From Klebsiella pneumoniae (lineage in GTDB: Bacteria > Pseudomonadota > Gammaproteobacteria > Pseudomonadales > Azotimanducaceae), in contig CAMDVY010000193.1 in assembly GCA_945878745.1 (NCBI GenBank), forward strand, positions 1 to 6,144: 6,144 nt of DNA, in the 5' to 3' direction. This document shows, in pieces, positions 1-5,775 of the stretch. The translations under genes were made by a program, and so were the position numbers. Within the stretch, counting starts at the first letter, position 1, and each line of letters begins with the position of its first letter. The notes under the pieces are model-generated. The model was not told the origin of the DNA. It made no database searches and was given only the letters and a program-made list of their open reading frames with translations.

Positions 1-89
1 CATCCCTGCGCGCTCCGCGGTCAATCGTTCCCAAGCTCTGAACACCCATTCGCACCATGTTGTGTTGCGAAATTATTGTCTGATTGAGG
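1..89. other. Left-edge stretch with no supportable gene
   Basis: This is the sequence downstream of the amidohydrolase stop codon. I see no terminator hairpin with a T-run and no RNA gene. On the minus strand an ATG at base 58 opens a frame that runs off the left edge (about 19 codons, beginning MVRMGVQSLG). It has no recognisable ribosome binding site and is too short to judge, so I do not call it as a gene. On the plus strand a frame open from the left edge closes at 85-87, which could be the tail of a converging gene, but the residues match no family I recognise. Confidence 0.4.
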
Positions 90-1796
90 CTAACGTCCGC
101 CGCGAACCAGCTGTCCGGGGAGCGCGCCCGTGTGCTCACCATTCGCGAAGATTGGCTGACCACGCTTGATGATGTGTTGATAACCTTCAACCCTCTGTAC
201 CAAGCGTCGCCCACCTGCCGGCAAGTCATGGATCGCCTCTGGTCGCGCCAATTGAAGGCGTTCGAAGTCGATGACATTGATGTCTGCCAGCTTGCCCGGG
301 GCCAGCAAACCACGATCATCCATGCCATAGGCAAGCGCGGTATCCCTGGACAGTTTACGAACGAGGAATTCGAGGGGCATACGCTCACCCTTGGTTCGAT
401 CTCGGCCCCAGTGGGTCATGATGAAGGTCGCCATCCCTGCATCAGCAATGACACCACAGTGCGCGCCACCATCTGACAAACCGAACAACACGTTCGGGTG
501 CTCCATGGAGGTACGGAAATTGTCGAAGTTGTAGGTGTGGTATCCACCCAATGGTTGATAAAACAGCTCGCGACCATCGTGCTCGAGCAACAGGTCGTAC
601 ATCACTTCGAAACCCGTTCGGCCCTGGGTGGCAGCAATGCCGGCTACGCTGTCTTCACGATTGGGCTCGTAGTTGGGTTTGTCGCCCAGCGGGAATACCT
701 GCCACAACAACTTGTCGAGAGGCACACCCAGCATCGTCATGGCGATGCCGCTTGTTTCGCCGAGGATTTTTGCTCGCATTTCCGGTTGTCGCATGCGCGC
801 GACCTTGGCCTCCAGAGGCAGGTCGGCAAGCTCTGCCTGATAACTTGGATGGCGGACAAAAACGTGAAAACTCGATTGCAAGCCGTGCAGCACGCCAGTG
901 GGTCTGCCTGCCATCTGCGGGCGAACCTCGAAACCCTCTCGACGTGCATCCTCGGCGATGTGATACATCTTGTTGCCTTCGTAGGCCGCTGCCGAAGTCG
1001 CGACGAGCGTGACCGGGCGGCCGGTCTGCTTGATGAATGATTTCACCCAACTCCACTCATCATCACCACCCAGGTGATCTGACACGAGCTCAAAGACACC
1101 ATGCTTCAGCCCTTTCATCGCCAGGCCGAGTGCGAGCATCTCGTCACCACCGGCAAACGTTCCGGGTACATGCACCCCTTTTTTGTCAGTGTGCAGCCAG
1201 GTGCGTGAGCTGGAAAATCCCAAGGCACCTGCGACCATGCCGCTGCGCACTTCATCCTGCATGGCCTGGAGTTCGGCAGCGGTTGGTGTGGCATCACGGT
1301 CATTGCAACGCTCGCCCATGACATACGCACGCACGGATCCATGGGGTACCTGTGCACCGACATCAATGGTCCGTGGTTTGCGCTCCAGCGCATCCAGATA
1401 TTGAGCGAACGACTCCCACTGCCAGTCGATCCCTTCGGCTAGCGCAGCACCTGGAATGTCTTCGACGCCTTCCATGAGTTCGATCAGGAACTGATGAGCA
1501 TCGGGGCGAACCGGCGCGAACCCGACGCCGCAGTTGCCCATCACTGCGGTGGTGACCCCATGCCAGCTCGACGGTGCCAACAGCGGATCCCAGGTGGCCT
1601 GGCCGTCGTAGTGTGTGTGGACGTCAACCCAGCCTGGCGTGACCAGCGCACCGTTCGCGTTGATGGTGGCTTTTGCTGCACCGGAGATCTTTCCCACTTC
1701 CACGATTTGAGCGCCCCGAATCGCGATGTCGGCTGTGCGCGGAGCATCTCCGGATCCATCAATGACCGTGCCACCCTTGATGATGAGATCGTGCAT
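90..1796 (-). CDS. Amidohydrolase, N-acyl-D-amino-acid deacylase (D-aminoacylase)-like
   Basis: A complete 568-residue cytoplasmic metal-dependent hydrolase of the amidohydrolase superfamily (Amidohydro_3, D-aminoacylase-like group). The N-terminal small beta domain (about residues 1-55) opens with the usual DLIIKGGTVIDGSG. The TIM barrel then starts with the metal motif DVHTHYDGQ (H60, H62), followed by GNCGVGFAP (C89). SDGGAHCGV near the end of the barrel carries the conserved aspartate D442. The C-terminus (GLLAPGKLADINVIDF, later TGALPGQLVRGG) is typical and intact. ATG is supported by AAAGAGG nine bases upstream. The family cleaves amide bonds of N-acyl-D-amino acids or related compounds; the substrate here is unknown. 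By eye, the positions of the two further metal-ligand histidines of characterised D-aminoacylase hold V238 and T267, so this belongs to a divergent subgroup and a specific deacylase name is not justified. It is divergent from the small gene at 1931. Confidence 0.9.
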   Translation of the reverse strand: MHDLIIKGGTVIDGSGDAPRTADIAIRGAQIVEVGKISGAAKATINANGALVTPGWVDVHTHYDGQATWDPLLAPSSWHGVTTAVMGNCGVGFAPVRPDAHQFLIELMEGVEDIPGAALAEGIDWQWESFAQYLDALERKPRTIDVGAQVPHGSVRAYVMGERCNDRDATPTAAELQAMQDEVRSGMVAGALGFSSSRTWLHTDKKGVHVPGTFAGGDEMLALGLAMKGLKHGVFELVSDHLGGDDEWSWVKSFIKQTGRPVTLVATSAAAYEGNKMYHIAEDARREGFEVRPQMAGRPTGVLHGLQSSFHVFVRHPSYQAELADLPLEAKVARMRQPEMRAKILGETSGIAMTMLGVPLDKLLWQVFPLGDKPNYEPNREDSVAGIAATQGRTGFEVMYDLLLEHDGRELFYQPLGGYHTYNFDNFRTSMEHPNVLFGLSDGGAHCGVIADAGMATFIMTHWGRDRTKGERMPLEFLVRKLSRDTALAYGMDDRGLLAPGKLADINVIDFERLQLARPEAIHDLPAGGRRLVQRVEGYQHIIKRGQPIFANGEHTGALPGQLVRGGR

Positions 1797-1805
1797 GACG
1801 AAAAA

Positions 1806-1812
1806 CCTCTTT
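1806..1812 (-). promoter_or_regulatory. Ribosome binding site of the amidohydrolase gene
   Basis: The minus strand reads AAAGAGG, a good Shine-Dalgarno match, with nine bases before the ATG at 1796. It supports that ATG, which also places the conserved N-terminal motif right at the protein start. Confidence 0.65.
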
Positions 1813-1878
1813 GCTGTTTGATGCGTGATGAACCGAAGGCTAATCGCCTACGCATGCTTTGTCGATTCGCGTAAAGGC

Positions 1879-1898
1879 AGACAGGGAAACCGCTGTCT
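1879..1898. promoter_or_regulatory. Inverted repeat, possible operator in divergent upstream region
   Basis: The sequence AGACAG, eight bases (GGAAACCG), then CTGTCT is a perfect 6-base dyad of 20 bases in total. It lies in the gap between the divergent genes starting at 1796 (minus) and 1931 (plus), a position suited to a dimeric regulator. No regulator gene lies in the window and no second copy was seen, so operator function is an inference and chance occurrence is possible. Confidence 0.3.
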
Positions 1899-1930
1899 CT
1901 CGAAATGCCTGCCCGACCGACAATAGCCGC

Positions 1931-2329
1931 ATGAATGACCTTACCTCCCTACTCGCATTGTCCTGGATTGCATTGAGCTCCGTGTTTCGATGCGAGTTGC
2001 CCGGCGAGCCCGTGCTGTTCTCCGATCGGCCCTGCCAGAACGCCGTTGTGGTGGATCTGAAAGAGGTTCCCAAGATGCAAAGCGTCGCGCTTAACGATTC
2101 AGACATCAGGAGCCTCCTGAATCATGAAGAGGACTCGCCTTCCAGCCGATCTCATCCGCGGTTGCGTCAGGCGAAGCCAGCCATGTCTCGAACACAGGCG
2201 TGCGCCAATGCCAAGGCTGACCTGCGGACCATTCAAATGCGCCGGCGCAAAGGATATTCGCTTGCGGAAGGTGTGCAGCTGGCCAGCCAGGCACAGAAAC
2301 ACAAGGACGCGATTCGCACAAATTGTTAG
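1931..2329 (+). CDS. Small DUF4124-like putative exported protein
   Basis: A 132-residue protein starting at the ATG (MNDLTSLLALSWIALSS). Residues 3-19 form a short hydrophobic stretch that looks like a signal peptide, although it lacks the usual basic residue at its start. It is followed by FRCELPGEPVLFSDRPC, which resembles the DUF4124 pattern (YRC...G.VVFSDRPC) of proteobacterial periplasmic proteins. The middle (about 55-88) is polar and probably disordered. The C-terminus pairs C91 with the terminal C132 around a basic, probably helical segment with the RRRKGYSLAEG motif often seen at the end of such proteins. Four cysteines (21, 35, 91, 132) could form two disulfides in the periplasm. 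The function is unknown. A longer frame from a TTG at 1859 exists, but it would bury the hydrophobic segment and I reject it. No clear ribosome binding site is visible. Confidence 0.7.
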   Translation: MNDLTSLLALSWIALSSVFRCELPGEPVLFSDRPCQNAVVVDLKEVPKMQSVALNDSDIRSLLNHEEDSPSSRSHPRLRQAKPAMSRTQACANAKADLRTIQMRRRKGYSLAEGVQLASQAQKHKDAIRTNC

Positions 2330-2440
2330 CTCGGGCAGGGCTCTGACTCATCATGTCGTAGACAACCTCGGTTAGCCGTTGCTCGCAGAAACATGAACAC
2401 CTCGTTACCCTTGTCGACCCCATCGCCCGGCTGTTGACTC
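2330..2440. other. Intergenic gap upstream of the LLM oxidoreductase
   Basis: A 111-base gap between two plus-strand genes. I see no convincing terminator or sigma-70 promoter. The only symmetry is the short AACCTCGGTT palindrome at 2364-2373, which has a two-base centre and no T-run. Confidence 0.4.
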
Positions 2441-3298
2441 GTGAAAATAGGACTCTTCGCCACCTTCATGTCGCCGATTGCGACCCCCCAGGTCATAGCC
2501 CATCTGGCCACTCAAATTGAAGCCGCAGGGGTGGAGTCGCTGTGGATGGGCGAACACGTTGTCCTGTTTGACGAGATGGAGTTCCCCTACCCCGCGTCGC
2601 GGGATGGAAAGATTCCAGTCCCACAGGGTGGTGGCATGCTCGATACCGTCGCGACCTTTGGTTTTCTCGCGCATGCCACAAAGTCGCTGCGACTTGGCAC
2701 CGGTATCGCTCTGATTTCTCAGCGCAATCCGATCTACACCGCCAAGGAGTTCGCGACCCTCGACTGGCTGACCGGTGGTCGCATGGACTTCGGAGTAGGC
2801 GTTGGCTGGTGCAAGGAAGAGGTACTCGCCAGTGGGTACACCTGGGAGGATCGAGGTGAACGAAGCGATGAGTTCCTGGATCTGGTGGGCAGACTATGGC
2901 GCGACGAAGTGACTTCATTCGAGGGTCAGCACTTTTCACTGGCTCCCTGTCGCCTGACACCGAAGCCAGTACAGTCGACCTTGCCAATCATCGTCGGCGG
3001 ACACAGTGCGGCGGCTTACCGACGCGCCGCCAGGTTCGGGCAGGGCTGGTATGGGTTTGCACTGACCCCAGCCCTGGTCGAAAAATCTTTGCGCGGCCTG
3101 GACACCGCACTGGCACAGGTGGGGCGAGATCGGTCTTCTCTGGAAATCGTCATCACACCGCAGACGTTTCGCAATGATGACATCGCAGCCTATCGGGACC
3201 TGGGTGTCGACCGCCTGGTACTACACCTGGGGTCGCAAAAACCGGATGCCGTGGAGAGGCGGCTCGATGAGATTGCAGGCTTCATCGCCACCTCGTAG
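2441..3298 (+). CDS. LLM class (luciferase-like) F420-type oxidoreductase
   Basis: A complete 285-residue bacterial-luciferase-like TIM-barrel oxidoreductase, closest in pattern to the F420-dependent subgroup described by TIGR03619. Visible hallmarks are the first beta strand MKIGLFATF, the SLWMGEHVV motif (E38, H39), the LRLGTGIALISQRNP strand, the GGRMDFGVGVGWCKEE motif near 110-125, the SDEFLDLVGRLW helix, and PIIVGGHS in the second half. Such enzymes transfer hydride between reduced deazaflavin F420 (or FMN in some members) and an organic substrate in the cytoplasm. The substrate cannot be deduced. The start is GTG: it places the protein's first strand at residue 1 as in homologues, and the next in-frame ATG at 2468 would remove that strand. 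No strong ribosome binding site is visible. The gene ends 13 bases from the converging PPOX gene. The cofactor assignment is by family only. Confidence 0.9.
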   Translation: MKIGLFATFMSPIATPQVIAHLATQIEAAGVESLWMGEHVVLFDEMEFPYPASRDGKIPVPQGGGMLDTVATFGFLAHATKSLRLGTGIALISQRNPIYTAKEFATLDWLTGGRMDFGVGVGWCKEEVLASGYTWEDRGERSDEFLDLVGRLWRDEVTSFEGQHFSLAPCRLTPKPVQSTLPIIVGGHSAAAYRRAARFGQGWYGFALTPALVEKSLRGLDTALAQVGRDRSSLEIVITPQTFRNDDIAAYRDLGVDRLVLHLGSQKPDAVERRLDEIAGFIATS

Positions 3299-3311
3299 CC
3301 CATTCAAAATG

Positions 3312-3737
3312 TCAGCGGGTCTGCACCTCTTTCCCCGCTTTGGTAATCGTCGTTACCCTGAGCAGATCAACAACGATTCCTGCGCCGCCCATGTTCGGAT
3401 CAAAGTGCCGTTCGATGGGATGCATCTCGTCGTAAATTCGCTGACGCTCCTGCATATCGGTAACCATACGCGCCCGCCCCTCCAACGTGCAGTAAACACG
3501 ATCGGCGATATCGCCATAGATGAACGCAAGGTCAGGCCTTGTCGGCAACGTGCGTAACAAGGCGCTATCAGGATTACGTGCCCAGATGGCGAGCGAATCC
3601 GGGGTATGAAAGTGCGTGCTTCCATAGAAGGAGATGTGGGGTCTGCCATGTTCGTCCACGTACGCAGCCGTTAGCGTCTTCAAATTGTTGAGTGCGCCGT
3701 TGATGCGATCACGTATGTCGTCGCTGATGCTGATCAC
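3312..3737 (-). CDS. PPOX-fold (pyridoxamine 5'-phosphate oxidase family) F420/flavin protein
   Basis: A complete 141-residue split-barrel protein of the pyridoxamine 5'-phosphate oxidase family, small F420/flavin-binding type. Visible features are a leading helix (ISDDIRDRINGAL), the strand LTAAYVDEHGRPHISFYG (23-39), LAIWARNP (49-56) followed by a helix of the LLRTLPTRPDL type, LAFIYGD (70-76), VYCTLEGRARMVTD (81-94), and the final strand GIVVDLLRVTTI. Members are usually cytoplasmic dimers binding FMN, F420 or haem, and reduce or oxidise poorly defined substrates. This is not PdxH itself, which is longer (over 200 residues). The start is GTG, supported by GGGAG six bases upstream. The gene lies 80 bases downstream of the ketopantoate-reductase-like gene on the same strand, probably in one transcript, and converges with the LLM oxidoreductase. 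Which cofactor it binds is not decided by the sequence. Confidence 0.85.
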   Translation of the reverse strand: MISISDDIRDRINGALNNLKTLTAAYVDEHGRPHISFYGSTHFHTPDSLAIWARNPDSALLRTLPTRPDLAFIYGDIADRVYCTLEGRARMVTDMQERQRIYDEMHPIERHFDPNMGGAGIVVDLLRVTTITKAGKEVQTR

Positions 3738-3743
3738 GAATTA

Positions 3744-3748
3744 CTCCC
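3744..3748 (-). promoter_or_regulatory. Ribosome binding site deciding the GTG start of the PPOX gene
   Basis: The minus strand reads GGGAG followed by six bases (TAATTC) and then GTG at 3737. This spacing is close to ideal and supports the GTG start. Confidence 0.65.
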
Positions 3749-3817
3749 GAGGCCAAATTCTTGACAGACAGCGTAACCCGCGCGCTTCACAGCGAACAAT
3801 GGTCCCTGCCGTCCGGA

Positions 3818-4783
3818 CTACAGCCCGACCATCGTGAGCAGTCGTTGCAGCGGGAATGAGCCTGCGGCAACACCTTCCTCCAGCGCTTCATGCATCGCCC
3901 GCACCAGACCTGAGTTGACCGGTGTCGCCAAGCCGGCCTGTGCGCCTAATCGTTCGATCTCTCCATTGAGAAAATCCGATTCCGAATTGCCGGTCCCTCG
4001 TGCCAGGCTTTGCCATGTGGAGCCACCACTTCTGGGGATTCCCGGTATTTCGCCCATCCGGTAGGTATCTTCTTGCCGCGTGCGTATTTCCTCCACGGTT
4101 GCACACTCGATCCCGTGCGCTGCGTAACATGCGACGGCCTCGCGACGGGCAGCCCGAGCGATATTGGCAATTTCCTCATTCTCACCCAGCAAGGCTTGCG
4201 CGGTATTCACCAGGTTGGTCAGCAATTTGGCATATTTCCAGCGCATGACGTTGGTGTCGGGTCTGGCGCTGAATCCGCCGTCTTCCAGGGCGACGCACAA
4301 CGACACAACAAGCTCATCAACGCCGGTCGGAAACAACCCGCAGTCGAGCACACCGCCGCGACCAACAGCATGTGTAATGACCTCGCCGGGCCGCAGATGC
4401 ATGGCCGGCAAATTTACTACCATACCCACGACACCAGAGAACATGCTCGCGGCCATGCGCTCGTTGGCAACACCATTTTGTGCACATACCACACGCGCCT
4501 GCGGATTGACCTTGACCAAGGCACGCAGTGCGTCATGCGTGTGTTGCCCCTTCATGGTCAGCAAGACCACATCATCGTGCTGCCAATCGATTTCCGAGGG
4601 CGCCTCGACCACGGGAATATCAACCTTTCTCACGCCAGCTGGACTGACGATGCTCAGACCCGAACGCTGCATTGCCTCCCGATGGGCGCCTCGCGCGATG
4701 AGTACGACGTCGTGATTCGCTTCCTGCAGACCGGCACCGATACAACCACCAACGCCACCTGCACCAAAAACAATGAACCGCAT
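3818..4783 (-). CDS. Ketopantoate reductase family (ApbA/PanE-like) 2-dehydropantoate 2-reductase
   Basis: A complete 321-residue NADPH-dependent reductase of the ApbA/PanE family, which in its best-known form reduces ketopantoate to pantoate in pantothenate and CoA synthesis. The N-terminal Rossmann domain starts RFIVFGAGGVGGCIG (glycine loop 7-13), with R31 after the second strand placed to bind the NADPH 2'-phosphate. LLTMKGQ (K78) and AQNGVANE (N103) follow. The C-terminal helical domain has WKYAKLLTN, where K186 matches the catalytic lysine and N190 the partner asparagine, and SESDFLNGEI, where E268 matches the substrate-binding glutamate. I chose the ATG at 4783 because it puts the glycine loop at residue 7 and has AGGGA five bases upstream; the frame is open to 4858. 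Many paralogues of this family act on other 2-keto acids, and the catabolic-looking neighbours make a role outside pantothenate synthesis possible, so I give no gene symbol. Confidence 0.88.
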   Translation of the reverse strand: MRFIVFGAGGVGGCIGAGLQEANHDVVLIARGAHREAMQRSGLSIVSPAGVRKVDIPVVEAPSEIDWQHDDVVLLTMKGQHTHDALRALVKVNPQARVVCAQNGVANERMAASMFSGVVGMVVNLPAMHLRPGEVITHAVGRGGVLDCGLFPTGVDELVVSLCVALEDGGFSARPDTNVMRWKYAKLLTNLVNTAQALLGENEEIANIARAARREAVACYAAHGIECATVEEIRTRQEDTYRMGEIPGIPRSGGSTWQSLARGTGNSESDFLNGEIERLGAQAGLATPVNSGLVRAMHEALEEGVAAGSFPLQRLLTMVGL

Positions 4784-4788
4784 GGGCT

Positions 4789-4793
4789 TCCCT
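4789..4793 (-). promoter_or_regulatory. Ribosome binding site deciding the ATG at 4783
   Basis: The minus strand reads AGGGA with five bases before the ATG at 4783. Together with the position of the Rossmann loop it selects this start over the upstream start at 4858, which would add 25 residues with no family match and overlap the divergent gene. Confidence 0.6.
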
Positions 4794-4811
4794 GAATCAT
4801 GGAAAGCAGCG

Positions 4812-4817
4812 ATAGTA
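4812..4817 (-). promoter_or_regulatory. Possible -10 element for the ketopantoate-reductase-like gene
   Basis: The minus strand reads TACTAT, four to five matches to a sigma-70 -10 box, about 28 bases upstream of the ATG and just ahead of the ribosome binding site. No good -35 box lies at the right distance, so this is weak. It falls in the 60-base gap shared with the divergent dioxygenase gene, which must hold promoters for both directions unless one is further away. Confidence 0.25.
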
Positions 4818-4843
4818 AAACAAAGAGATAGACGGACGTTGTA

Positions 4844-5692
4844 GTGCTGACACGCCAAGGTGGATATTTAAGCCCTCGAAGTGATTGTGCTTCACCGGCC
4901 AGCCTGCACCTTGAGAACGAGGGATATGCCGTGTTGCGGTCAGTTCTCAGCACAGAAGACCTGACCGCCCTGCACGCCGAACTCTGTACCGTTTACGCAA
5001 CCATACCCGCGGATCTGCGCAACTCCGGACTCTCGGCAGAAGAACGGGAAGATTTTCGCTATGAGATGTTCAATCGCTCCGCCCTGGCACAACGCACGAT
5101 CGGTCATCCACGAATCCTGGAGGTGATCGAACCGTTGCTTGGCGAGGATTGTCACATCATCGCCAACACATGCTGGCGCAATCCGCCCCGCTCAAAGAAT
5201 CAACATGGAGGCGGGTTCTGGCACATCGACGCAGGTCCTCACATTCCTCGTCAGCCAGGAATTCCGTGGGACGATCGGATTCCATACCCTGTGTTTGCCA
5301 TTGGTGCCCACATCTACCTGCAGGATTGTGGACTCGAGTCAGGACCGACGGGTGTCATTCCACGCAGCCACAAATCTGGCCAGTTCCCACCGGTAAACCG
5401 ACTTAAGGACGTCGATCTTGACTATGACGGCCGACAAGTCGAACCCATGCTCGCCAAAGCGGGTGATGTCGCCTTGTTTGTTTCCGACGTTTGGCATCGT
5501 CGCTTGCCTGCAGGCCCAGGCGATCAGGGACGGTTTTTTCTCCAGGCCCATTATGGGCGACGCGATTTGGCGCAGCGGGTTCGCACCACCGTCGATGTGA
5601 ATCATGTCGAGCAGTCTGCAAAGGGCAGGATCAATAGTCCTCGCGAAGCCACGCTTCTTGGCCTGCATAAACCGTTCTTCTACGATGGTTGA
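4844..5692 (+). CDS. Phytanoyl-CoA dioxygenase (PhyH) family Fe(II)/2-oxoglutarate oxygenase
   Basis: A complete 282-residue PhyH-family oxygenase with a double-stranded beta-helix fold, expected in the cytoplasm. It would hydroxylate an unactivated C-H bond of a small substrate while converting 2-oxoglutarate and O2 to succinate and CO2. The iron triad is visible: FWHIDAGPH supplies H127 and D129, and VSDVWHRR supplies H218. R230, twelve residues after H218, is placed to bind the 2-oxoglutarate carboxylate. LESGPTGVIPRSHKSG (164-179) is the typical segment before the last strands, and LENEGYAVLRSVLS (23-36) is the usual N-terminal opening. GTG at 4844 is the only start before an in-frame stop at 4829; a weak GACGGA lies seven bases upstream. 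The family also includes ectoine hydroxylase and many secondary-metabolite hydroxylases, and the substrate here is unknown. It is divergent from the ketopantoate-reductase-like gene, which suggests shared control. Confidence 0.9.
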   Translation: MLTRQGGYLSPRSDCASPASLHLENEGYAVLRSVLSTEDLTALHAELCTVYATIPADLRNSGLSAEEREDFRYEMFNRSALAQRTIGHPRILEVIEPLLGEDCHIIANTCWRNPPRSKNQHGGGFWHIDAGPHIPRQPGIPWDDRIPYPVFAIGAHIYLQDCGLESGPTGVIPRSHKSGQFPPVNRLKDVDLDYDGRQVEPMLAKAGDVALFVSDVWHRRLPAGPGDQGRFFLQAHYGRRDLAQRVRTTVDVNHVEQSAKGRINSPREATLLGLHKPFFYDG

Positions 5693-5775
5693 CGCGAAGC
5701 TGCGCGCCAGATCGCAGAGGACACAGACGTGACCCTCTAGAATTTCACAGTTGATACGGATGTTGGCGAACCCAC

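Noticed and set aside
498..1040. A 180-codon plus-strand open frame opposite the amidohydrolase
   Set aside because: It lies wholly inside the well-supported minus-strand gene, has no recognisable motif and no ribosome binding site.
1859..1930. Upstream TTG extension of the small DUF4124-like gene
   Set aside because: It would place 24 polar residues before the hydrophobic signal-like segment, while the ATG at 1931 gives a normal exported-protein start.
2364..2373. AACCTCGGTT palindrome as a terminator or operator
   Set aside because: The arms are only four bases, there is no T-run, and no second copy was seen.
3762..3767. TTGACA on the plus strand as a -35 box
   Set aside because: It points into the antisense of the ketopantoate-reductase-like gene, no plus-strand gene starts nearby, and no -10 box follows at the right spacing.
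4010..4795. A 261-codon plus-strand open frame antisense to the ketopantoate-reductase-like gene
   Set aside because: It lies almost entirely opposite a gene with clear family motifs, its own translation resembles no family I know, and its residue use looks like a mirror of the real coding frame.
4784..4858. Upstream extension of the ketopantoate-reductase-like protein to 4858
   Set aside because: The extra 25 residues match nothing in the family, whose proteins begin at the Rossmann strand. The extension would also overlap the divergent dioxygenase gene, and AGGGA precedes the ATG at 4783.
5717..5740. AGAGG...CCTCT inverted repeat after the dioxygenase gene as a terminator
   Set aside because: Five-base arms with a spacer of about 13 bases and no following T-run would form only a weak hairpin.
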